Below, in pieces: positions 33,353-41,708 of a stretch of 64,000 nucleotides of DNA. Origin of the DNA: JAVEWJ01 sp034004605 (lineage in GTDB: Bacteria; Patescibacteriota; Gracilibacteria; UBA1369; LOWO2-01-FULL-3); NCBI GenBank assembly GCA_034004605.1, contig JAVEWJ010000001.1, forward strand, positions 496,001-560,000, read 5' to 3'. The notes below the pieces were generated by a model. It saw nothing but the letters and a program-made list of their open reading frames with translations, made no database searches and had not been told where the DNA came from. The position numbers were made by a program, and so were the translations under genes. Position 1 is the stretch's first letter, and each line of letters starts with the position of its first letter.

Positions 33353-33714
33353 AACTACTTGCAAAGGCTTTAAAATCTCTCGAAGTTGTTTTAACTGAGC
33401 CATATTCAAATATCGTGAGAGATGCGACAATTCAAAGATTCGAATTTACTTTTGAATTACTTTGGAAATCCGTGAAAATTTTTCTTCGAGAAGAAAAAAA
33501 TATAAACTGCGATTACCCGAAAAACTGTTTTCGTGAGCTTAGAGGTGTTTTGGGTTTATCCGAACGAGATATTGAAACTTGTCTTGAAATGTGCGATAGC
33601 AGAAATGTGTCGGTTCATTTGTATTCGGAAAATATGGCTAGAGCTTTGTTTTTGAGAATAAAAAAATATTTCGAAGTTTCAAAATTAATTTATGAATTAT
33701 TAAAAAAATATTGA
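33328..33714 (+). CDS. hepT: HEPN-domain toxin (HepT type)
   Basis: The 128-residue all-helical protein has the HEPN RNase motif as RNVSVHLY, an exact R-x4-H-x-Y, including the tyrosine that MntA adenylylates in known pairs. The N-terminal helix resembles the HI0074 nucleotidyltransferase-substrate-binding family (TIQRFEFTFELLWKSVKIFL). HEPN toxins cut RNA, often tRNA or mRNA; the target here is unknown. The stop codon is followed after 1 nt by metG. Confidence 0.87.
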   Translation: MHYSKEKIKLLAKALKSLEVVLTEPYSNIVRDATIQRFEFTFELLWKSVKIFLREEKNINCDYPKNCFRELRGVLGLSERDIETCLEMCDSRNVSVHLYSENMARALFLRIKKYFEVSKLIYELLKKY

Positions 33715-33715
33715 T

Positions 33716-35209
33716 ATGTCAAAATTTTACCTTACAACTGCGATTGCTTATGTAAACGGTGCGCCGCATATTGGGCACGCGCTTGAAGCGGTACAGGCAG
33801 ATGCGATTTCCAGGTTTAAAAAAATGCAGGGTGACTCCGTTTTTTTTCTAACCGGAACCGATGAACATGGAATTAAGGTTTATGAAAAGGCTTTATCCGT
33901 TGGGAAAGATCCTCAGATTTTTGTGGATGAAGTTGCTCAAAAATTTGTGGATATCGATGAAAAGCTTAATGTTAAATATGATGATTTTATTCGCACAAGT
34001 TCTGAAAAACATAAAAAAGGTGCGTTGGAAATTTGGCAAATTTTGGAAAAAAATGGTGATATTTATTTGGGGTCTTATGAGGGGAAATATTGCAAGGGTT
34101 GTGAGGCTTATCTGACTGAAAGGGATATGGATCCGGATGGAAATTGCGCAATTCACAAAGCGCCTCCCGTAAGTGTGAAAGAAGAAAATTATTTTTTTAA
34201 ACTCTCTAAATATTCGGATGAAATTCGTAAACTTATTGAAAATGACACGATAAAAATTCTTCCGGAAAGCCGAAAAAATGAAATGCTCGGGATTATCGGT
34301 GAAGAGGGGCTTAAAGATGTGAGTTTTTCACGACCGAGAAGTGCTCTTCCTTGGGGCATTCCAGTACCCGGTGACGAAAATCATGTGATGTATGTTTGGT
34401 GTGATGCTTTGTCGAATTATATTACCGCAATAGGTCTTGATAGTGAACTTTGGCCTGCGGATGTTCATCTTATCGGCAAAGACATTCTTCGTTTTCATGC
34501 CGGTATTTGGATCGGAATGCTTTTGAGTGCGAAATTTGCATTACCTAAAACGATTGCCGTTCATGGTTTTGTGACAAGTCGCGGTGAAAAGATGAGTAAA
34601 AGTCTTGGAAATGTGGTTGATCCGCTTGAATATTTGGAAAAATACGGCACGGATTATTTGAGATATTATCTTCTTCGGGAAATTCCGACACTTTCGGATG
34701 GAGATTTTAGTCATGATAGGTTTATGGAAGTGGCAAATAGCGAGCTTGCAAACAATATCGGAAATCTCGTGAATCGTGTAGTGATGATGACTGAGCGATT
34801 TGTTGGGGAAATTCCCGAGAAAGTGAACGATAGCGATTTTGAACTAAAAATTCACGATTATTATTCTAATTTCGTGAACGCTTTTAATTCTTTTGATATT
34901 AAAAAGGCTTGTGAAATTGCGCTTGAAGTGTCTAATTTTGCAAATAAATTTGTGGATGAGACAAAGCCTTGGGCAATGGCGAAAGATTTGGCGTTAAAAG
35001 AAGATCTTTCCGCCGTTCTTTATAAACTTCTTGAACTTGTGCGTCTTATCGCATACATGCTTTATCCGATTGTTCCGCAAAGTGCTGAAAAAATTCTCGT
35101 TTTTCTTGGTGAAAGTGCGGAAAATTTGGGACCTTATAAATACGGAGAGATTAAAACGGGAAGCAAAATCAATGCCGGTGAAATTTTGTTTATGAGGGTG
35201 GAGGAGTAA
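33716..35209 (+). CDS. metG: Methionyl-tRNA synthetase
   Basis: Class I synthetase that charges tRNA-Met. The 497-residue protein has the HIGH motif as PHIGHALEAVQ near residue 17, a zinc knuckle region with CKGCEAYL and a later NCAIH, the KMSKS loop GEKMSKSLGN near 291, and the helical anticodon-binding domain. The C-terminal EMAP-like tRNA-binding domain is absent, which is common in short forms. It starts immediately after the HEPN toxin gene. Confidence 0.96.
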   Translation: MSKFYLTTAIAYVNGAPHIGHALEAVQADAISRFKKMQGDSVFFLTGTDEHGIKVYEKALSVGKDPQIFVDEVAQKFVDIDEKLNVKYDDFIRTSSEKHKKGALEIWQILEKNGDIYLGSYEGKYCKGCEAYLTERDMDPDGNCAIHKAPPVSVKEENYFFKLSKYSDEIRKLIENDTIKILPESRKNEMLGIIGEEGLKDVSFSRPRSALPWGIPVPGDENHVMYVWCDALSNYITAIGLDSELWPADVHLIGKDILRFHAGIWIGMLLSAKFALPKTIAVHGFVTSRGEKMSKSLGNVVDPLEYLEKYGTDYLRYYLLREIPTLSDGDFSHDRFMEVANSELANNIGNLVNRVVMMTERFVGEIPEKVNDSDFELKIHDYYSNFVNAFNSFDIKKACEIALEVSNFANKFVDETKPWAMAKDLALKEDLSAVLYKLLELVRLIAYMLYPIVPQSAEKILVFLGESAENLGPYKYGEIKTGSKINAGEILFMRVEE

Positions 35210-35213
35210 AGTA

Positions 35214-35600
35214 TTATTCCGCAAATTCCAAAAGAAGGGTGATTGCGATTCTTACGATTGAGTAGGAGAGGATTATTACAAGGAGGCCTAAAAGTCCCCA
35301 TGATATTGTCTTTTTTCCGGTGGTGTATCCGTCGGCATTACCGGCCATTATCATTTGAAGACCTGCGTAGGCGATTACGATTACTGCAATCGGGGCCGCA
35401 AAATACAGCAAAGAGCCTTCAAGGACTTGAAGAAGTACAATTATTCCGCTAATGGCTTCTTCTCCGGCCGAGGTCTCACTTGTGAAACCAAGTGGCATAT
35501 TTTCAGGGCGATATTCGGACGGAATCGTATATGCGAAAGCTTTTAGTTTTAGTGCTAAAAGACTTAGTGTCGCCGGTATTGTTTTAAGTAGTGTTTTCAT
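35214..35600 (-). CDS. VirB2/TrbC-like two-helix membrane protein
   Basis: The 128-residue protein has a signal-like N-terminus, a short polar stretch and two hydrophobic helices (LLYFAAPIAVIVIAYAGLQM and TISWGLLGLLVIILSYSIVR) separated by a small polar loop with GNADGYTTGKK. This hairpin is typical of VirB2/TrbC-like pilins. It is the last gene of a six-gene minus-strand cluster headed by pilT; its start abuts the stop of the gene upstream. Function is unknown. It could be a pilin subunit or a membrane-pore component. Confidence 0.7.
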   Translation of the reverse strand: MKTLLKTIPATLSLLALKLKAFAYTIPSEYRPENMPLGFTSETSAGEEAISGIIVLLQVLEGSLLYFAAPIAVIVIAYAGLQMIMAGNADGYTTGKKTISWGLLGLLVIILSYSIVRIAITLLLEFAE

Positions 35601-36011
35601 TTAGAAAAATTTGAATTGGATTATTCCGTTTACGATGCCGTATGCGATTGAAACTATGATTTCGCCGATTATTAGGTAGTAGAGAATATTTTTGGCTTTA
35701 TCCACTTTGCTTGTGTCTCCTTCGAATGCGAGCATATATATTCCAGCAAGCACTATTCCGGCAAGTGCGATGATAAACGACCAGCCAAGAACAGTTTTTA
35801 TAACAGTAGCTGCGGCTCCTTCGATACTGACATCCGGTAGGTTTCTTACATTTTCTATTTGTTCGTAGCCTCCAGTGATTGTAGATTCACCTTGGCTTGG
35901 TGGAGGAAGAAGTTCATCAACTGTTGCGGAAAATCCGATTTGTGAAAAGCATGCGAGAAGTATCGTGATTATAAGGTAGGCTTTGAGTATGTGCTTTGTT
36001 AGTTTTTCCAT
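35601..36011 (-). CDS. VirB2/TrbC-like two-helix membrane protein
   Basis: 136 residues: signal peptide (LIITILLACFSQIGFSA), a short linker with PPPSQGESTITGGYEQ, then two helices (SFIIALAGIVLAGIYMLAF and LYYLIIGEIIVSIAYGIVNG) around a loop EGDTSKVDKAKN. The loop, a Gly/Asp start followed by two or three Lys, recurs in all members of this cluster. It has the minimal ectodomain of the group. Confidence 0.7.
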   Translation of the reverse strand: MEKLTKHILKAYLIITILLACFSQIGFSATVDELLPPPSQGESTITGGYEQIENVRNLPDVSIEGAAATVIKTVLGWSFIIALAGIVLAGIYMLAFEGDTSKVDKAKNILYYLIIGEIIVSIAYGIVNGIIQFKFF

Positions 36012-36013
36012 AT

Positions 36014-36685
36014 TTAGTTGTTTTCTTCAGTTTGAGTAGGCGAGGACTTTTCTTCGAAATTTATATTTATTGTAATTTGAACAGCTATAAAGGCGAGAAT
36101 TGAAACGAGAAGGCCCAAAATCGCCCATTGTATTCTTGCTTTGGAAGCGGTAAATACATCTTCTTCTCCGGCTGAAAGCATCATTTTGACACCTGAGAAA
36201 AGGATAGAAACAAGTGCAAGCACTCCTGCAAAACCGATAACAAACGATGCGATTCTTGGAAGAATTTTTGTAGTGACAACTTCTCTTTCTTGCTTTGAGA
36301 CTGCTATTGTTGGGCCGGGGAGTGTTGAGGGTTTTGGGATTAATGATTGCTTGTATCCGGTAATTACTTCCGTGGACATATATGTTTTTTGGTATTCTAT
36401 GAGGTCCTTAAATTCTTTGTTTTGTAGAGTTTTTAAGGCTTTAATTTCTTCTTCTGTAGCCTTATTTTTATTTGCTTCTTCCAATTCTTTTTTGTGTTTT
36501 GCCAACAACTCTTCTCTTTCTTTTTCTTGTTTTTCCCAGAGTTGTTGAATTTCTTCAACTTGTGTGGCTAATTCTTCTGCTGTGTTGTTTAGTTCTTCAA
36601 CGGTAGTTGCAAAAACAGTTTGAATGTTGAGTGCAAAATTCAGTGAAATTATCAGTGCTGATATGTAGAGAATTGTTTTTTTCAT
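36014..36685 (-). CDS. VirB2-like module fused to a coiled coil
   Basis: 223 residues: signal peptide, a long Lys/Glu-rich coiled coil (about 30-95, for example QQLWEKQEKEREELLAKHKK), a linker with PKPSTLPGPT, then the two-helix module (FVIGFAGVLALVSILFSGVK and IQWAILGLLVSILAFIAVQI) with loop AGEEDVFTASKAR. The 1-nt TAATG overlap with the upstream gene indicates coupled translation. The coiled coil could mediate assembly outside the membrane. Confidence 0.7.
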   Translation of the reverse strand: MKKTILYISALIISLNFALNIQTVFATTVEELNNTAEELATQVEEIQQLWEKQEKEREELLAKHKKELEEANKNKATEEEIKALKTLQNKEFKDLIEYQKTYMSTEVITGYKQSLIPKPSTLPGPTIAVSKQEREVVTTKILPRIASFVIGFAGVLALVSILFSGVKMMLSAGEEDVFTASKARIQWAILGLLVSILAFIAVQITININFEEKSSPTQTEENN

Positions 36686-37572
36686 TATGGTTGTTTTGTT
36701 TCTTCGGAAATCGTGCTTTGTGATGTTGTTTTTACAAAGAAGTTCGGATTGATTGTGTAAAGGATAAGGCTTGAGAGGAAAAGTACTACTATTCCGATTA
36801 CGGATTTTATGATGCGTTTTTTGCCTTCGTCGATTTTTCCGCTGTCGCCACCCGAGGCTGAAATTTGTATGCCGCTTACCACTATGATTGATACCGCGAT
36901 AATTCCGGCGATTGATGCTGCGTATGAGTAAAGTGTTTTTATGTAGCCTTCAAGTAGGGAGGTCCCACCTTTTGAAATCAGCACTTGAACGGGGTCGCAG
37001 TAGTATAAAACCGTAGGGTCTTTTGTGTATGCGTAAGTTTTTTGTAATTTTTGAGCCTTCTCGGAACATTTAATTCCCAGATATGGTTCAAGCGAGTAGG
37101 TAAATCTTTCTCCCAAATAATCAATGCTGTATTGAAGCGTATTTCGAAAACATATTTTGCTTATGTATCTTGCCCCTTGATCTACAAGGGCTTTGTGTTC
37201 TTCGTATGTGAGAGGTTCTTTTAATATTAATGGTTCTTCCATGATTGTGTAGAAATAGCCGGGAAGTAGATCTTCGGGGAGACAATCGTTTTCTTTTTTA
37301 TTTATAGTGTCAAAGGCTTTCTGTAGCTCAATGCTTTCGGGATCGCTTGTCTTGGCTTCTTCGGCTTTTTCTTTTGGGGAGGGGGCGGTAGTGCTGGGGG
37401 GGGGTGTTGCTGCAGGGGCTATAGGGGCGGGGGTGCTTGGATTAGATTGAGCGGCTGCTTCACCTGTTTCTTCAGACGTTGGGGCATCCGCAATTGCAAT
37501 TTGGGCAATATTGAAAAATAGTGTTGTCGCGAGTAGTAGTGTTGCCGATAATTTTTTGAGTGAATTTTTCAT
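36685..37572 (-). CDS. VirB2-like module with Pro-rich and Cys-containing ectodomain
   Basis: 295 residues: signal peptide, a Pro/Ala/Thr-rich stretch (near 35-70, with SNPSTPAPIAPAATPPPS), a globular part with four Cys, then the two-helix module (IAGIIAVSIIVVSGIQISAS and SVIGIVVLFLSSLILYTI) with loop GGDSGKIDEGKKR. It has a 1-nt overlap with the gene upstream. The Pro-rich linker suggests spanning of the cell wall, which is inference. Confidence 0.7.
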   Translation of the reverse strand: MKNSLKKLSATLLLATTLFFNIAQIAIADAPTSEETGEAAAQSNPSTPAPIAPAATPPPSTTAPSPKEKAEEAKTSDPESIELQKAFDTINKKENDCLPEDLLPGYFYTIMEEPLILKEPLTYEEHKALVDQGARYISKICFRNTLQYSIDYLGERFTYSLEPYLGIKCSEKAQKLQKTYAYTKDPTVLYYCDPVQVLISKGGTSLLEGYIKTLYSYAASIAGIIAVSIIVVSGIQISASGGDSGKIDEGKKRIIKSVIGIVVLFLSSLILYTINPNFFVKTTSQSTISEETKQP

Positions 37573-38723
37573 TAATTTGAGAATATTGCTTGAACGAATA
37601 AAACGATAGTGTATGACATAAAGGCTATTGCAAGGCCCATGAGCGCGTATTTTATTGCGTTTTTGCCTTGTTCGATTCTTGTGTCGTTGCCTACGGAGAC
37701 TACGAGGATAAAGCCTGCAATTATGATTATGAGAACGGCAATAGAGCCGATAATCCTTATCGCAAAGTCGATTACCCTAAGTATGAAACTAAATATCGGT
37801 GTATTCTTCGTGTCGCTGAAGTATGGTTTTTCTTGAGCAGTATATTTTTGTTCTCCAACAACCATCGGGTCGATATTCAAAATCGATTCCACATCGAAGG
37901 TGAGTTCTTTTAAGGTTTGGTATTTGTAAAGCTCTTGTTCGGCGGAAAGGATTTGAGATTGATTTTTTTCGTAATCATAGATTATTGAATCGTTTTTTAA
38001 TTTTTCGCATTGTTCATAGCAAGTTTCATCGCAGTAAGGAGTGCTTCCATTGTCGTCCGGTTCACAGTCGTCGTCGCATTGTTGTACGCAAGCATTGTAT
38101 ACATTTATTGCTTTGTCGTAGTCTTGTTGATTTGCGTCTTGATTCGCTTTATCCGCATTGAGCTTCATTTGCGCACATTCCTGTTCGGTTCCTGTGCAAA
38201 GTACAGCTTCAATATTTTTTACGTTTGCTTCAAATTCTTTTACCTTTTGTTCGGTCGCTTGGGTGTTTTTCAGGGCTTGATTGTATGCAGTTTCAAGCCT
38301 AGTAAGTTCATTTCTTGTGTTGTTAATTGATGACTGGATAGTTTTTAGCTCGTTTTGTGATGAAGTGATTTGGTTGTTGATTGTATTAAGTTGTTGCTTT
38401 TCTTCCTCGGTTATTGGATCTTTGTTTTCGAGTTCTTTCGCTTGGTTTTGTAAAGTAGCCAATGCTTCACCTTTTTCTTTTAATTCTTCTTCTCTTGCTG
38501 CGATTTCCGCTTTTTTCGCGTTACGTGCTTCAAGGGCTTTTTGTTCAGCTTCTTGCAAAGGTATAAGAGCTTCTTGTGCGTCTTTTAGTTCTTCTTGGGC
38601 TGTTAATAAATCATCCTCAGTCAGTGTAGCAAAGCCTGTTTCGTTCAAAAAAAACAAAGAACCACTTAATATAATAAGTCCCATCACCAGAAATTTCGAT
38701 ATGTTTGAGAAAATATGTTTCAT
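37572..38723 (-). CDS. VirB2-like module with long coiled coil and Cys cluster
   Basis: 383 residues: signal peptide, a coiled coil of about 130 residues (LTEDDLLTAQEELKDAQEAL onward), a Cys-rich knot with eight Cys near 205-245 (CVQQCDDDCEPDD, CDETCYEQC), then the two-helix module (IIGSIAVLIIIIAGFILVVS and YALMGLAIAFMSYTIVLFVQ) with loop VGNDTRIEQGKNA. It is the first gene after pilT; its ATG abuts the pilT stop codon side by side. Confidence 0.7.
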   Translation of the reverse strand: MKHIFSNISKFLVMGLIILSGSLFFLNETGFATLTEDDLLTAQEELKDAQEALIPLQEAEQKALEARNAKKAEIAAREEELKEKGEALATLQNQAKELENKDPITEEEKQQLNTINNQITSSQNELKTIQSSINNTRNELTRLETAYNQALKNTQATEQKVKEFEANVKNIEAVLCTGTEQECAQMKLNADKANQDANQQDYDKAINVYNACVQQCDDDCEPDDNGSTPYCDETCYEQCEKLKNDSIIYDYEKNQSQILSAEQELYKYQTLKELTFDVESILNIDPMVVGEQKYTAQEKPYFSDTKNTPIFSFILRVIDFAIRIIGSIAVLIIIIAGFILVVSVGNDTRIEQGKNAIKYALMGLAIAFMSYTIVLFVQAIFSN

Positions 38724-39770
38724 TTAGTCTTCTTCAAATTCTTTAGGAATATTTGCGAGAGCGTCTTCTTCGCTGATGAGGCCTGCGTTGAAAAGATCCG
38801 TGACGGCCTTTTTCATTGTTTGCATGCCTTCTCTTGTGGATGTTTCGATTATTGAGTTTATTTGATGGGTTGTGCCTTTTCGGATTGTGTTTGCGACGGC
38901 GCTATTTACAAACATTATTTCAATGGCTCCGATTCGGCCTTTTTTGTCTTTTGTTTTGATAAGTGTTTGCCAAAATACAGCCGCAAGGCTTTCTGAAAGC
39001 TGTGTTCTGATTTGTCCCTGTTGGTTTACCGGGAAGGCATCGATGATTCTGTTTATCGAATTTGCGCATCCCGAAGTGTGAAGTGTGGCGAAGACAAGGT
39101 GTCCTGTTTCCGCTGCGGTGATTGCGAGTTGCATGGTTTCAAGGTCTCTCATTTCTCCCACGAGAATTACATCCGGGGCTTCACGAAGGGCCGATCTTAA
39201 TGCGTTTTCAAAGCTGTGCGTATGAATTGGTACTTCTCTTTGTTGTATTAAACTTGTTTGATTTTTGTGTGTGTACTCGATTGGATCTTCGATTGTGATT
39301 ATGTGTTTTTTCTCGGATTTGTTGATTTCGTTTATCATTGCTGCGAGAGTGGTCGTCTTTCCTGATCCCGTAGGGCCTGTCACAATCACAAGTCCGGATT
39401 TAAACTTTGTGACCTTTTTCATTTGTTTCGGTAAATTCAGCTGATCCATTGTGCGAACATCCGAAGATACGAGCCTAAATACAGCCGAAATTCCCTTTTT
39501 TTGAACGAAAATATTTACACGAAATCTTGAAATTCCTTCCACTTCAAGCGAATAGTCGAAGTCTAGAGTTTTTGCGAAAGTATCTTTTTGGGCTGGGTTT
39601 AAAATTTCCAAAATATATTCTTCTGCCATTTTTTTCGTAAGCTCGGGGTGCTCAGCGATAGGCACAAGGTCGCCATTTATTCGAAGGGTTGGTTTTGACC
39701 CCGTGGCTATGTATATGTCTGATGCGCCATATTGCACGGCTGTACGAAATATTTTATCGAGTTTAAACAT
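38724..39770 (-). CDS. pilT: Type IV pilus retraction ATPase PilT
   Basis: PilT is the hexameric motor that depolymerises type IV pili. The 348-residue protein has Walker A GPTGSGKTT near residue 130, the Asp box TIEDPIEYTH, Walker B PDVILVGEMRD and the His box TLHTSGCANSINRIIDAFP. The length of 340-360 is the family norm. It starts after a long A/C-rich leader (AAAACAAAAACAAAAAAAT). It heads the transcript of five VirB2-like genes rather than lying with pilC, which is unusual and may reflect a shared machine. Confidence 0.95.
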   Translation of the reverse strand: MFKLDKIFRTAVQYGASDIYIATGSKPTLRINGDLVPIAEHPELTKKMAEEYILEILNPAQKDTFAKTLDFDYSLEVEGISRFRVNIFVQKKGISAVFRLVSSDVRTMDQLNLPKQMKKVTKFKSGLVIVTGPTGSGKTTTLAAMINEINKSEKKHIITIEDPIEYTHKNQTSLIQQREVPIHTHSFENALRSALREAPDVILVGEMRDLETMQLAITAAETGHLVFATLHTSGCANSINRIIDAFPVNQQGQIRTQLSESLAAVFWQTLIKTKDKKGRIGAIEIMFVNSAVANTIRKGTTHQINSIIETSTREGMQTMKKAVTDLFNAGLISEEDALANIPKEFEED

Positions 39771-39871
39771 ATTTTTTTGTTTTTGTTTTAATCTATATAT
39801 TATATCAAAAAAAGCTCTTAAATAAAAGGGTTTTTAGGCGGATAAGCGAGAAGTTCTTTCTAAAATTTTTG

Positions 39872-39907
39872 AAAAAAATAGGCGGAAGATTTAAACTTCC
39901 GCCTATT
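39872..39907 (-). terminator. Terminator of the SLH-lipoprotein transcript
   Basis: AATAGGCGGAAG (39877-39888) pairs with CTTCCGCCTATT (39896-39907); on the minus strand it is followed by a T-run. The remainder of 39771-39870 is the AT-rich pilT leader region. Confidence 0.9.
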
Positions 39908-39922
39908 TCGATTTTATTTCGT

Positions 39923-40339
39923 TTATTTTACGCTAAAAGCTTTAACAATCGGTTCAAAGTTGTCTGTGTCGAGTGTGATTACTACATCATATTTTCCCGT
40001 TGGCCACATTCCGCTTGGAGGAATAGGCATTGTGGAGTTTGGATAAGAAGGCATGATGTCCGGTGATTCAACAGTGATTTCATCGATAAGTTCCGGTTCT
40101 GAGCCTTCAAGATATCTCCATGTGAAAGTCACTTTTGTTCCTTCCATAGCGTTGTCGAGTTTTGTTGTGACAATGATTTCTGGAGTATCAGTTGCAAACA
40201 TAGTTTCATCGCTAGTACACATCATCGATTCACCGCTTACAGATGAGCAAATTTTTGCTTCGCTAATATTTGCGGTGGAGATGGTGCATGCGGAAATTGT
40301 AAGTGCGAGAAGGGTTAGTAGCGGGATTACTTTTTTCAT
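39923..40339 (-). CDS. Small lipoprotein, unknown
   Basis: 138 residues with lipoprotein signal LLTLLALTISAC (Cys near 18) and a compact beta-rich domain (ETMFATDTPEIIVTTKLDNA ... GKYDVVITLDTDN) resembling an immunoglobulin-like fold by strand pattern; that is inference. It lies 20 nt downstream of the SLH gene and shares its terminator, so both may act at the cell surface. Confidence 0.7.
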   Translation of the reverse strand: MKKVIPLLTLLALTISACTISTANISEAKICSSVSGESMMCTSDETMFATDTPEIIVTTKLDNAMEGTKVTFTWRYLEGSEPELIDEITVESPDIMPSYPNSTMPIPPSGMWPTGKYDVVITLDTDNFEPIVKAFSVK

Positions 40340-40359
40340 TTTTTTGTTGTTAATTTTTA

Positions 40360-41637
40360 TTATTCGCTGACTTCTTTATCAAGCGAAATGCTGATTATTT
40401 TTGCGAGTTCGGCTCTTGTGATGTATTTATCCGGGTAGAATTTTCCGTCCATTCCAGTTACGAGGCCGAGTCTTTTTGCGTGATATACATATTTTGCATA
40501 CCAAGCGTCTTTGTTTACATCTGTGAACGGATTTACCGATACCATAGCCATTTTGTCTCCTCGTGTTTCGATGAGGATTTTTACGGCTTCAGCTCTCGTG
40601 ATGTTTCTTGTAGGGAGGAGCTTTCCGTCGCTACCGGCTATTATTCCCATAATTTTAGCTTTTGTAGCGACAGTGCAAAACCAATCACCGGCTTTCATAT
40701 CCGTGAAAAGTGATGCGTCGCAATTGTCTCCTTCGTGTTCGTAAGCATACATAATCATTTTGAGAGCTTCGCTTCTAAGCACGTTTCTATCCGGCATAAA
40801 TTGCCCGTCGATTCCTTTTACAATTCCTTTTGATGCGAGAACATTCGCGTATTCTCTTGCCCAGTGGTCTTTCATGTCGGGGAAATAGTTTGTGAAAGGC
40901 ATTTCTCCCACTAGTTGAAAATTTAAAGTGACAACATTACTGCAACCCCTCTTATTTGCTGTTGTGATAACGCAAACACGATAGTTGTTTGTGCCACCGA
41001 GTGGCTCTTCATCCACAAAAGAAGTTTCGTTTGCATAGCTATTTACACCGATATATCCATCATTTGGGTAGTATGGTACTTTGTTTGTGGCGGATCTTAC
41101 GATTTTGTACCATTTGAGGTCTCCTTCTTCGTATTTTGACCAGTTGAGGTTTGTTTTTGTGTTGTCTTCGTTTTTTACGGCTGTCAAAGTGATTTCTATC
41201 GAAGGATCGTCGGAGTATTCATCAGCAACCACTTCCACTTCTTCTTCAAGGCTTGCATCGCTTTCGATTGTGATTGTGTTTCCGCAAAGTGTGCTTGAGG
41301 ATGTGAGTGTGCAAATTCTGTAATAGTTTTTGCCTTCTTTAACTCCCGTGTGTACATACTTAAGTGTGTTTACATCGGTAATGTAAGTAAGGTAGCCATT
41401 GTCGGGATATACGGGTTCTTGTACCGTTGTGGAATGCACAACTTTGTATCCGCTAAAATCTGTTCCGATGTACTTTGTCCAGCTGAGTTCAACAGTACCG
41501 TCCGCTTTCTGAAAACCGGAAATTGTGACTGCATCTCCCGAAGTCTCGTCCGGGTTTGTATCGACATATGCACTTGCGCTCATCATGTTTAGAAAAAGCG
41601 CCAGCGAAAAAGTCGAAATTGCCAGAATTTTTTTCAT
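40360..41637 (-). CDS. Surface protein with FN3-like repeats and three SLH domains
   Basis: 425 residues: signal peptide; two tandem FN3-like domains (VELSWTKYIGTDFSGYKVVH and TNLNWSKYEEGDLKWYKIVR); then three S-layer-homology motifs (DMKDHWAREYANVLASKGIV, DMKAGDWFCTVATKAKIMGI, DVNKDAWYAKYVYHAKRLGL), each with the RSEALK/RAEAVK/RAELAK ending. SLH domains anchor proteins to pyruvylated wall glycans in other bacteria. The promoter at 41673 and shared transcript with the lipoprotein suggest a small surface operon. Confidence 0.9.
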   Translation of the reverse strand: MKKILAISTFSLALFLNMMSASAYVDTNPDETSGDAVTISGFQKADGTVELSWTKYIGTDFSGYKVVHSTTVQEPVYPDNGYLTYITDVNTLKYVHTGVKEGKNYYRICTLTSSSTLCGNTITIESDASLEEEVEVVADEYSDDPSIEITLTAVKNEDNTKTNLNWSKYEEGDLKWYKIVRSATNKVPYYPNDGYIGVNSYANETSFVDEEPLGGTNNYRVCVITTANKRGCSNVVTLNFQLVGEMPFTNYFPDMKDHWAREYANVLASKGIVKGIDGQFMPDRNVLRSEALKMIMYAYEHEGDNCDASLFTDMKAGDWFCTVATKAKIMGIIAGSDGKLLPTRNITRAEAVKILIETRGDKMAMVSVNPFTDVNKDAWYAKYVYHAKRLGLVTGMDGKFYPDKYITRAELAKIISISLDKEVSE

Positions 41638-41672
41638 TGGTTTTTATTATGAAATAAAAAATTACCGCTTTT

Positions 41673-41701
41673 ATTTAAGCATATAGCATTGTTATAAACA
41701 A
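41673..41701 (-). promoter_or_regulatory. Promoter of the SLH gene
   Basis: On the minus strand: -35 TTGTTT (41696-41701), 17-nt spacer, extended -10 TGCTTAAAT with box 41673-41678. Confidence 0.5.
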
Positions 41702-41708
41702 GATTTTT

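Noticed and set aside
35214..39770. Complete type IV secretion or conjugation system
   Set aside because: Only VirB2-like hairpins and PilT are present. No VirB4, VirB6, VirD4 or relaxase gene is in the window.
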